A program made the position numbers and the translations under genes. From assembly GCA_033220425.1 (NCBI GenBank), contig CM065648.1, positions 2,480,001-2,544,000 of the forward strand: a stretch of 64,000 nucleotides of DNA. Direction: 5' to 3'. The notes under the pieces are model-generated. The model made no database searches. It was not told the DNA's origin and was given only the letters and a program-made list of their open reading frames with translations. The DNA comes from Lepraria neglecta (taxonomy: Eukaryota > Ascomycota > Lecanoromycetes > Lecanorales > Stereocaulaceae). Shown here piece after piece: positions 48,686-58,720 of the stretch (within the stretch, counting starts at the first letter, position 1; each line of letters begins with the position of its first letter).

Positions 48686-51559
48686 GTTGGTGAGTCCAAA
48701 CGGTATTACTAGATACTTATAGTAGCTATATCTCGTTCGGAAGGTAGTTTTCTATTCCTCGCCTTCTTTTATTCGTATTAGGTTATATATACCTCTAAGA
48801 TCCAGTTTAGTAAATATCTTTACTTTGCCGAGCCGATCCTATAGCTCCCCTATATTTAGTAATAGATATCTATTCTTTGATAGTAATATCGTTTAACTTT
48901 CGATAGTTAACGTATAGTTATAAGCTTCTATCCTTCTTTAGTACAAAGAGGATAGGATAACCTACTAGTAATTTAGATTCCCGAATAAATCCTTTTTTAA
49001 GGTTCTCGTCGATATACCCGCAAAGTACTTTAAGTTCCTTTTCTAATAATACGTAGATAGGTCCAAATATTAGCTATCTGCTAGGTTCGAGTTCAATCTT
49101 ATAATCCTATAGCTAGTATCTAGGTAATACTTCTATATTCGTCTCTTCCTTAAATAAGCGCGCCTACTTACTATATTCTTAAGGGATAGAGGGTATATTA
49201 GTTCCTCCCTTAGCTCTTACTTTATTATCCCGCTAACCTTTACTAGTAACTATAGAGTCGGACTACTACTTAGTACCGTCTTTATACGAAGCTAAGGTAA
49301 TATATACCTCGACTAGTCCCCGGTTCGACTTCTTATCTATTATCGTACGCTGTTGATATATAGACTCGATTTTGGTGATATAGCCAAATCGTCTAATTTC
49401 GAGTACTCCTTTTATCCAATCGATTATTAGGTTATACTTCTTTAACCAAGGTATTCCTAAAATTACGTAATAAGTAGCTATCCTAATAATATTAAAGGTA
49501 ATCTCCTTATAGTAGTACTAAATTATAATAGGTAACGGAAGTATCTCTTCGTCTACCTTTCCTATTAATAGTATTGACCCGTTAGCTATCTAAAGGTCGT
49601 ACTAACGTAACTTCCTTCGAGTTAGTAACCTAGTTATTCGTACTAAGTCTCGTAAGATAAAGTTCCTAGTTACTCTAGAACCTATTATCGCAACGGTCCG
49701 CTATCCGTTAACGATTATCGGTATTTTTATATATATATTATATTACACGGAACATAAATATTATTTAGGGGTTAATACGTTAATCTCCTTATAGCTACCC
49801 CTACTATAAGGGATTACTCTTTTCCCTATAGAAATCCTAATATAGATTCTATCTACTTATAAGTTGGGAGTAGGAATCCTACTTTAGATTTTTCTTTCTT
49901 ATATTCCGTATAGTTATTATATAAATAGGCGTACTATTCTTTAAGATAGTATTTCTCTACGTACGGATAGTATATTATTTCCTTTTTAACGTGTTCTAAC
50001 TAATCTATATTATTCCCTAGGAAGAACTAGTAAAGTCTTTTTATTACTAAATACTATAGATATTCATTCTTTTTATAGTTATAGTAGAAGTCTTATCTAT
50101 AGTAAGCTTTCTTTACTAGTTCTTTTCTGTAACTCCTTAGCGTACTATACTATATATAGTAAAGCGTAGTATATTCTTTCTACGGTAACTCCTTGTATCT
50201 TCGATAATTCCGATCTTATCGATAGTCTAGTTTCTTATCGTCCTATCGTGATTCCTTAGAGTTTTCTTTTTCCTTAGACGCAGTAGATCCAGGTATTAAT
50301 CTCCTTAATAGTCGTATATCTTCCTATTTAGCTTCTAATATACTAAGGGATTCTTTCTACTCTAGATCTATTCCTTCGCTTTCCTAATCCTACTTAGAAT
50401 CTTCGTAAGTACTACTACCATCTCTAATATCTAAATCTTCTTTAGTTTATAAGTTAACGTCCTCTATAAGTTCGTCCTCGTCTTTAGATTTATAGTTATA
50501 TTATTCTTGCGTCATCCTATTATACTAGTAGTTAATATCTTCTTTAACTTCGTCCTATATTAGTAGAATCTCCTTAGGCGTATCGTCTATATTATCCTAG
50601 GTATATACTTTCTCTAGTATATTTAGCTGCGGTCGATATACTATATTTTTCGACTTGCAGTCTCTAGCGAAGTAGCCCGATTTACTATAGCTATAATACT
50701 TTAGTATTTTCTTGCCCTCTTACTACTTCTTACCTCTTATAGGCCCTCTAAAGGCTTACTTTCCTTTCTTTTCCGTAAAGTCTAGTTCTATAGGTATATA
50801 TCTATAAGGGTCGCGTTCCCTTTTATATCCTAGGCGGTAGCTCTTCGATTTAGCAAAAAAGCTTGAGCGTTCTATCCCGCTAACTCCTCCGTCGTACCTT
50901 TTTTCTATAGTTCTTTCGAATAGCTTATTATTAATTTTAATTACTTCTTTAATTAATTTATTAAGGGTATTAATAATAATTCCTAACCTTATAAGCTCGT
51001 CTTTAATATTATCCTTAAGACCTCTTCGATATATAGTTATTAATATATTATTATCCTAGTTAGTCTTTACTATATACTATTAGAACTAAGTTAAATATTC
51101 TAATATAGACTTCTTCTGAGTCAAGTACTAAATAGTTTGTATTACCGCGTTAATTTCGTTTAACGGACCGAATATACGGCGGATTTCGAGTCTAAATATA
51201 GTTATACTCTCTATCTATAATTTAATCTCGCTATCTTCGTCGTCGTCTTCTATATACTTCTTTAAGAATAGATTAACCTACTTTTAGGCTCTTCTACGTA
51301 AGTAGGTAATTACGAAGGTCGGGTATCGTTAAATAGGTATTAAGTCCCCTTAGAACTTCAGATATAATAATACCTAGGATAGCTATCCCTCGAGCTTGTC
51401 CCTTTCTCTATAGTATAAGTCAAGCTAGGCTATCTTAATATATCTACTAAGTCCTTCGTCGATTGTCGAGCGTTATTATTATCTACTCCCTCCTAAGGAG
51501 CTTAGGGTAGGTACCCTAGGGTCTCTTAGTATAGTACTTATCCTTGAGGGTGCTCAAAG

Positions 51560-51769
51560 TATTATAAATACGTATTACGTACTCGTGCCGTATATAGATT
51601 GATTCTTAATAGGGATAGAGGTATAACTAATAAGAGTATAAAGTAGGCTTCAATAGATACTAAGCGGGTCTGGTATATAATTAGATAATATATATTTAGT
51701 GCCTAGCCTAAGAGATCTATCGTATATAGTAGACAATTGAATAGGAAGTTAAGTACGCTACTCTAAATA
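51560..51769 (-). repeat. Inner-side part of the outer Gypsy 5' LTR
   Basis: Homologous to 38889-39096 of the 3' LTR. Interrupted at 51770 by the third LTR element and resumed at 55463. Confidence 0.85.
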
Positions 51770-51965
51770 TATAATAGGAATCTGTAGCAATATGAAATAA
51801 CGTATAGTAGTAGGGTTTGTACCAAGACTAATTCTTAAGGAATCTAAGAGTAAGGGGGGCGGAACTCCCTATTAAATAATGGGCGTATAGGACTTGTAGC
51901 GCTAACGTACACTAAGCGTATAGTAATCGCGAGCTAACTAAGACTTTGCTAAGCCTTCTATTATA
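51770..51965 (-). repeat. LTR of the short element (left copy)
   Basis: 196 bp; matches 55267-55462 and, in reverse complement, the solo LTR 55772-55967. Confidence 0.88.
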
Positions 51966-52268
51966 ATTGCCTCCTCCCCCTAAGGGCTCGTCCTCGGGCC
52001 CTATTTCCTTAAGTATACTATATATACTAATAGTAGACGTTTCTAGAGCGGTATATATAATTTCGTTATACGGGAAGACTCGATAAAAACCTTTAAACCC
52101 TAGTAGGGAAATAAGGAAAAGAGTCTTCTACTACTTATAAGGCTTATAGCCTTACTACCCTCATCTCGTATAATTTAAGAGGGGAGAATTATAGCGATAT
52201 ATACTATAGTTATACCAATAGTCAGGTATTTAGCTAAGCATGTCGTGCGCTTCCCTAGTTGAATCGCG

Positions 52269-52502
52269 GTGCCGTTCAAGTAGGCTTACTATAGGTGCCG
52301 TTCAAGCAGGCTTACAGTAGGTGCCGTTCGAGTAGGCTTACTATAGGTGCCGTTCGAGTAGGCTTACTGTAGGTACCGTTCGAGCAGGCTTACTATAGGT
52401 ACCGTTCGAGTAGGCTTACTATAGGTGCCGTTCGAGTAGGCTCACTGTAGGTGCCGTTCGAGTAGGCTTACTGTAGGTGCCGTTCAAGCAGGCTCACTGG
52501 TT
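52269..52502. repeat. 26-bp minisatellite, nine tandem units
   Basis: The unit is GTGCCGTTCGAGTAGGCTTA followed by CTGTAG. Nine copies in register, differing mainly by C/T and G/A; the last ends CTCACTGG. It is uninterrupted and has no spacers, so it is not a CRISPR array. It lies about 300 bp inside the left LTR of the short element. Confidence 0.9.
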
Positions 52503-53439
52503 TCTACGTCGTTTATTTAGACTTGCTAACTAGCTTATAAGCCGGTAGATAAGGTTTTGTCCGTAGTACTATCGGTATCAGGTAGGACCCCTGGGTATTC
52601 GCTTACTAAAAGCACGCTGTAGTAGGTAGATAGACTTATCCTAGATCGACAGATCCTATATAGCTAGTATAGTACTACTACTTACTAGGAGGTACTAAAA
52701 GTACCCTCTATCCCAACGCTGATAATACCTCTTATATCGCCAGTTAATGATAGAGATTCTATATACTATTAAGGGCCGGCCTAGAGCGAGTTAATAGGGA
52801 TAGAATAGATAATGGAAGGTTACCGTATATAGGCCAGGGCCGTAATATTGCGTACCTAGTACGCTTTAGTAGTTCTTCGCCGGCGTCTCTATTTCGAGCT
52901 CCAGGCTTATAGCTTGCCTTCTCTTTTACTATACCTCTAAAATACTAACCCCCAGCTACTCCCCGAGGTCCCCTATAAGTGCTACCGCCTCGCTAATAAG
53001 GCGTTCCGTCTCCGCGCTACCTTCGATATAGCTCCCGCTAGGGAGGATACTGCGGTTACCTAGCGTTTTGTAAGCGTATCTTGTATTTAGTAAAGTTACT
53101 TTATACGATCCTTTGTTGCGGGTACCTCTTCCTCCCTAGTATTATCCTCGGCGTATATTTTAAGCTCTAGCTTATCTCTATATATTAAATAAAATAGACT
53201 TCTCCCGGAGCTTACTTGCTAAGCTTAGCGATAGACGAATTCGGCTAGCGGTAGGAGACCCGCCTAGTTACCCTGCTACTTATCGCAGTAGGTACGCAGA
53301 TAATACTTAAGCGTTTAATTTTGGCGTTCTTGATATCCTTATTAATAGTACCCTAGAAGAACTTTCTCCTAGGGAGCTCTATAGTCTTATTAGACCCAAA
53401 ATGTCCCGCTAAGGGGTCGTTATAATGGCGTTTCAATAG

Positions 53440-54355
53440 CTTATCTCGGATAGCTTCGTCTTCGGGTATATATATAGCGCTATTATATCTTAGAAGACCT
53501 TACTTATCCTATATCCAAGACCCGGTATTTACTATACGATAGAATCGCTTTTAGGCGTATATATCGTTTCGTAAGACGCTATTATACTAGCGACTACACG
53601 TGGAACGAGTTATTTATAACCAACAGTTCTAGTAATAGGATTAAGCTGAATACCAGCTACGTTACAAGTGGTTTGAGCCGGTATCTCGCCTGAGCTCCCC
53701 CGGCTTTAGGGTAGAGGTTTCCTAAGCCTTATTATATGACTTAAACAGGTCTTATTGACCGCGGCAAGTATGGATCCTAGCAGTTCAGCTTTTGCCTCCA
53801 CTACTGGATATTGCGCCTGTACTACATATATACTATATACCGCGTGCGTTACGCCTGCTTTTAGAGTATTACCTCCCTTAGGAGTATCTAGCCCGTTTGA
53901 TTTTGGCGTTCCAATAGCTTCGTCTTCGGTATATATACAGCGCTATTATATCTCAAAGACTTTACTTATCCTATATCTAAGACCCGGCGTTTACTATACG
54001 ATAGAATCGCTTTTAGACGTATATACCGTTTCGTGAGACGCTATTATACTGGCGACTATATATAGAACGAGTTGTTTATAACCAATAGTTCCAGCAATAG
54101 GATTAAGCTAAATACTAGCTACGTTGCAAGTGGTTTGAGCCGGTATCTCGCCTGAGCTCCCCCGGCTTTAGGGTAGAGGTTTCCTAAGCCTTATTATATA
54201 ACTTGAACGGGTCTTATTGACCGCGGCAAGTATAGATCCTAGCAGTTCAGCTTTTGCCTCTACTGCTGGATGTTGCGCCTGCACTGCGTGTATACCATAT
54301 ACCGCGTGCGTTACGCCTACTTCTAGAGCATTACCTCCCTCAGGAGTGTCTAGCC
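53440..54355. repeat. Tandem duplication of about 465 bp inside the short LTR element
   Basis: The block from TAGCTTCGTCTTCGG through GAGTATCTAGCC (about 53450-53910) is repeated at about 53923-54355. Shared landmarks: CGTTTCGTRAGACG at 53565 and 54027, CTGAGCTCCCCCGGCTTTAG, and TGACCGCGGCAAGTAT. Differences are mostly transitions. The first copy overlaps the integrase zinc-binding remnant. The open frames at 53755 and 54254 lie inside the copies. Confidence 0.75.
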
Positions 54356-55266
54356 TATATACCCTCTGATTGCCTTAAACACAGGGGTGTGAATCCCTGC
54401 TATATTGGCCAGCTTCTGCGTAATCAGGGCGTCTCAACGGCGTATCGGCTTATCTGCGTCTATATCTTCCAACCTATCGGCTAGATCTACTAATTCTGAC
54501 CTCTTTTGCGGTATCTAACCGATATACCTTCTTATAGCTTCCCTACAGTTGCCGCGGGCTACCGCGTAGCGCTAATATTGCGTATAGAATGCAATTCTTA
54601 TCCGTCTTGAAATAGCGATAAGCCTATCAAGAGACGGTGTTATATCCCTCTATCTAATCGCGGTGTTCCCGGATAGTCTTCCCCTGATATTCGGATATCT
54701 TCGCCGGTCTTATAGATAGGGCCCGATCTTCTTTCTTATCGGAGGATGCGCTTCGTGTATATTTCGAGCCATAAGTACGGCTTATAGAGCCCGAGCTAGA
54801 TGGCGGGGTAGGAACTGTAGCTGGCCGGCGGGGGGACTTCTCCCCTTTCTAGGGCCTCGATCTGAGCCAGCGTCTCCTAGAGTTCTTGCTACTTCTATAA
54901 TTCTTCTAGACGGCGTCTCGCCTATATAGTAGCCTCTAGATCTAGAGCGGTACGCTCGAGGGTCTCGATTTGGGGTAGAATAGTATCTAATTCGTGTTAC
55001 TTAACGAGCTCGGTTCGGCGGCGTCGAGCCTGCAGGTACTCGTCTAGAGTAGGTACTAAATCTATTACTTCCGAGGTATAGCCATCATCCCTAGGCGGTT
55101 GCGGGGGGTTTCTACTACCTTCGCCAACCGCCTATTAACGTTATCTATCCCTACTACCTTCTAAGGTACTAGACGTTTTACCTCCGTTCCGGCTGCGAGT
55201 TGTACGCGTTTGCCTTAGTATACTTATTCCGGATCGCTACCCTTTATAAGGAAGGAGAATTAGAAT

Positions 55267-55462
55267 TATAATAGGAACCTGTAGCAATATAAAATAACGT
55301 ATAGTAGTAGGGTTTGTACCAAGACTAATTCTTAAGGAATCTAAGAGTGAGGGGGGCGGAACTCTCTATTAAACAATGGGCGCATGGGACTCGTAGCGCT
55401 AACGCACGCCAAGCGTATAGTAATCGCGAGCCAACCAAGACTTTGCTAAGCCTTCCATTACA
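55267..55462 (-). repeat. LTR of the short element (right copy)
   Basis: 196 bp; less decayed than the left copy (ends CCATTACA), followed by the TSD AAATA and the rest of the outer 5' LTR. Confidence 0.88.
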
Positions 55463-55669
55463 AAATAGTAAGCAAGTACCCATATATATAGCAATAGGAA
55501 ATCCCGCCAAGTATCTTATAAACGCTGGATCGCTTAGCGCTCCTAGCGCTCATTATTCCTAATCGCCTTGATCGCTCAGCGCTCCTGGCGCTCATCGCTT
55601 GAGCTGCCTATCCTGTCTCTAGTCCCCTTGTCCTATATAACAGTCCTATTAGAACTACTGGTTCTAATA
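55463..55669 (-). repeat. Outer-side part of the outer Gypsy 5' LTR
   Basis: Continues the LTR interrupted at 51769 and ends GGTTCTAATA; the TSD TTATA follows. It holds a duplicated GCTCCTRGCGCTCAT module that is single in the 3' LTR. Confidence 0.85.
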
Positions 55670-55771
55670 TTATAATAGAAGCTTCTTCTACTAGTAATAG
55701 TAATTACTATTCCTTATTATATTCCTTCTTTAATTTTACCCCTTTAATCTAATCTAATAGAGTACTCTAAC

Positions 55772-55967
55772 TGTAATGGAAGGCTTAGCAAAGTCTTGGT
55801 TGGCTCGCGATTACTATACGCTTGGCGTGCGTTAGCGCTACGAGTCCCATGCGCCCATTGTTTAATAGGGAGTTCCGCCCCCCTCACTCTTAGATTCCTT
55901 GAGAATTAGTCTTGGTACAAACCCTACTACTATACGTTATTTCACATTGCTATAGGTTCCTATTACA
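55772..55967 (+). repeat. Solo LTR of the short-element family, TSD CTAAC
   Basis: 196 bp, TGTAATGG..CCTATTACA, the reverse complement of the LTRs at 51770 and 55267. CTAAC flanks it on both sides (55767-55771 and 55968-55972), so it was a full insertion reduced by LTR-LTR recombination. It sits in the right arm of the DNA transposon. Confidence 0.92.
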
Positions 55968-56233
55968 CTAACTAATCTAAAAGCGACTAATAATCTAGTA
56001 AATAGGTTCGGCTTATAGGGTACTAATAACTTTATAATAAAAGTATAGAGCTAATAGGATTCTTTACTCCTTTAGGAGCTCCGGAGGACCTATCTAGAGG
56101 TCTTTATTATCGGCTAGATCTAGGAGAGGGTCTAGGGGCTTATAGAGCGTTAATATAGCTATAATAGTAGAGTTAAGTAGGTAATATAGAGTAATTCGAA
56201 TAGAATTGTTTATAGTATTTGTTTACTACTATA

Positions 56234-56287
56234 CCTAACTAGGCTTAGTGTCTGCCGGTTATAGGGTCCTGCCGGTTATGGGGTTAA
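56234..56287 (-). repeat. Right terminal inverted repeat of the DNA transposon
   Basis: Reads CCTAACTAGGCTTAG..CTGCCGGTTAT..CTGCCGGTTATGGGG towards the edge, the reverse complement of 35908-35961. Composition returns to normal beyond it. Confidence 0.75.
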
Positions 56288-57202
56288 TACGAGTATCTGA
56301 TTGCCGCCGAGCCTCAGCGCTGGGTTTCTCCGAGATATGGCAGCCCTATCAAAGATCATCTCAAATGGAGAAAACTGCAGCCTCCCTTTTAATTCAAGGT
56401 GGGCTCGTGATCCTTGGTTCTCTACCTATACTGGACGCGAACAACTATAGCACCGGAGACGGAGAACAAGCGGCAACAAGACTGCTAGATCCTCTACAGC
56501 CCGACCCTATGGTCGCGAGCTGAGGCAGAGAAAAGTCAGCAGACAGGCTCAGAAAGATACCACATCGCCAGTGACACGCATGAACGATGATGTGAAAGGT
56601 GATGTCGTCGAAACAATATCTCAAGCTATTCCACGTCACTAACAGGAGAAGATAAAAGGCGGAGTGTAGATCCAAGGCCTAGTACAGCGAAAGAATAACA
56701 GCAAGCTCGACGACCGAAACGACCGAAACGCAAAGCCCCGCAGGTGCACGAGAGTAGGAGAAGAAACAATCTATTACCAGATTTGTACCACCCTCCGCAA
56801 GCACGCGCGAAGGCTAGGCTTCTCATAACATTGAAATGAAGGAAGAGGGGTAATATAGGTAGAAGGGAAACCGGATGAAAGCAAGTTGATATCGTTTGAC
56901 CTACGCAAAGTTTGCGGCGTCTAAACTTCGACATACGACACTATTCTACGGCTTGATCCTTCCACTTGATGAGGATTGTTTTCCATGGACGTTTCTAGAA
57001 CGTGGCCAGTCTTGGAAATATACAGGATCAACATACTTTGCAGCATACTTCCCTGCTTTTCAATTGAATCATATGGAGCATACGGATTCATCCGCGCCGT
57101 AATTTCCTAATAGAACGCGCCCAAGAAGCCCCCGGTATAGAATTCATGGTGCAACCTAAGGTTGAGGGGGACCTTTTCCGGTCTTGTAAATTTACCAAAA
57201 AC
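56288..57202. other. Gene-free right flank of the transposon nest
   Basis: About 0.9 kb of ordinary composition with short frames only. No domain, repeat or RNA is recognised. Confidence 0.45.
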
Positions 57203-58526
57203 TCAAAGAGTGCTGTGAATACGCCGAAGAGTAACTTTCCCCTTTCTCAACCTCCACGCCCATAACAGGGCAACGATCCCCACGTCGAAGAAGTCAAAAA
57301 CCAAGGCGCAGCCAAATATGATCGAATAGTACGTCCACGCATGTTCTTCGGACATTTTGATCTTAGTAACCACAATTGCCCATGGGAGAATCCAGAGGAA
57401 ATTCGATCCCAACGCTTGGTAAAGGTACCAGTGAGGATTAGTCGCAAGTAGTATAGCTGTAAGCTGATATTGGACCGCGTAAAAGATGTAACACCAATCT
57501 ATGTTCTACATGATCGTTAGCGGTCCGGGGCTTTAAACAAATTCAAGGATCAAAAGCTAACCTTCCACATCTTCTTCGTTATCAGCGCCACGTCGGTAGA
57601 TCCGGAAAGATAGTAGGCAAAGCATTCCATGCCCCGTAAAGAGAGGCAAATACAGATGGGAACTTCAACTATGAGGGCAATTATACAAGAGATAAATGCG
57701 GGATGAACAATTTCCTTGGCAAAGAGTCAGTCAGCTTGTGATGCGGGGTATGAGTGGAAGAACATTACCGGTCAAGTCCCGTCTAGAAGCTTTAGGCTTT
57801 CGCATATTAGTACCAACCCGTGCTCGCCATCGGCCCATCAGGATTATCCAATGCCCGAGTACAGTCAGATACAGCCACTTGCACCGCGGAGGATAGGGCT
57901 GAAACCGAAGAGATTTGGACGTATGTTATAGAAGCCTTCCTGACTTGGGAGGGGACGAATGCTGCCGCAAGTTGGTGGGAGGCGGCAATGAAGACCACAG
58001 TCATGATGGCCCCAAGTACGGTTTGGATGAGGATCAGTGTATACGAAAGGCTAAGGCGAGAGGGCACGGTCCGGGTTGTTCTGTCCCCAATGATGAGCCA
58101 TGCTGCTCTCGGAAGGCCGTCATTGAGAACTTGTGTCACGACGCCAATATAAGTATAGACATCGTCGTGACCACCTGGCTGGGATCTATTTTGGCGATCC
58201 ATAGCTTGCTGAGCGTCCCGTATAGTGCGGGGAGAAGAAAAGTAAAGATGTTAAAGACCAGTGACCCTTGATATCTAGTGAAGAATGTTAGAAGGTGAGA
58301 CCAAGGGAGATTCTGCTCTGAGCAAAAGGTAAGCAGGTCAGACGTACGTTTCACGGCTAAAGTACTGAGTAAAGCTTTGCAGTCTCTGAAATCGTGGTTT
58401 GTCATCTAAACTACTACCAATGGGATTGTGGGTCGGTGACTCGTTGACCGCGTGTACTGCGTCAGTATCTTTTGTGGGAAGCATGGTGTACTTGGCGCGA
58501 ACCAGAATTGGAATGAGCATACTCAT
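57203..58526 (-). pseudogene. MATE-like multi-pass membrane transporter gene, probably broken
   Basis: Exon 1 (58526-58348, ATG with several downstream ATGs) encodes a polar N-terminus. A 73-nt intron (58275-58347) leads to [27 protein letters not shown]. Around 58161-58170 the frame shifts by one base: SQVVTT is followed in the next frame by [23 protein letters not shown] and two membrane segments to [10 protein letters not shown] (about 57840). The following 100 bp contain stops in that frame. Exons 57714-57562 and 57505-57203 (joined through a 56-nt intron) give further hydrophobic segments and the tail KGKVTLRRIHSTL. The pattern of paired membrane helices and a conserved GLPRAAW loop suggests a MATE-type fungal transporter; the substrate is unknown. 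A one-base assembly error could also explain the shift. Confidence 0.5.
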
Positions 58527-58720
58527 TTCTTGATAGCGAGACCATTAGTCGTGTATATATATTTACCCCACTGCCTTCAAAGCGGGGAAGCTTTTAATCA
58601 TTCGCTTCCCATAAGGCTGACTAAACCCGCCTCCCCCGCCAATATCGGATTATAACGTACGTACAGTCGATTATCAACCTCAGATGGATCAATATCTAAT
58701 GAAATCACCCTCAGCGAACA

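Larger units (their letters stand above)
51770..55462 (-). mobile_element. Short LTR retroelement nested in the outer LTR, TSD AAATA
   Basis: 3693 bp bounded by 196-bp direct repeats (51770-51965 and 55267-55462) with ends TGTAATAGG..CCATTACA, or decayed forms. AAATA at 51765-51769 and 55463-55467 is the target duplication. The internal 3.3 kb is too short for a full Gypsy element. On the minus strand a decayed integrase zinc-binding segment (LLKRHYNDPLAGHFGSNKT, about 53390-53450) and possible gag (about 54740-55260) remain. It also carries a 26-bp minisatellite and a tandem duplication of about 465 bp. Confidence 0.85.
38889..55669 (-). mobile_element. Ty3/Gypsy chromovirus (outer copy), minus strand, TSD TTATA
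   Basis: Its 3' LTR is 38889-39259. Its 5' LTR is split into 51560-51769 and 55463-55669 by a later insertion. TTATA flanks both outer ends (38884-38888 and 55670-55674). Without the nested elements it is about 6.5 kb. The minus strand carries decayed gag (zinc knuckle near 50640-50705), protease, and RT up to 48686. After the inner element come the rest of RT/RNase H, integrase and a chromodomain (about 39870-39940). Stops are everywhere, so it is dead. Confidence 0.85.
35908..56287 (-). mobile_element. Pogo/Fot1-like DNA transposon, mutated and split by nested retroelements
   Basis: Inverted ends of about 54 bp: left 35908-35961 and right 56234-56287. Each contains two copies of an ACAACCGGCAGG-type motif followed by CTAAGCCTARTTAGG. 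TA dinucleotides flank both ends, as in Tc1/mariner/pogo insertions. Removing the inserts (38889-55669 plus TSD, and the solo LTR with TSD) leaves about 3.4 kb. The transposase remnant is on the minus strand (36300-37620). The sequence is strongly TA-enriched, apart from an island at about 37.6-38.4 kb. Confidence 0.72.

Noticed and set aside
52269-52502. Regular 26-bp repeats that might suggest a CRISPR array
   Set aside because: Units are directly adjacent with no unique spacers, in a eukaryotic retroelement; a minisatellite.
53755-54484. Plus-strand open frames of 76-93 codons
   Set aside because: They lie inside the tandem duplication of a retroelement whose coding strand is minus.
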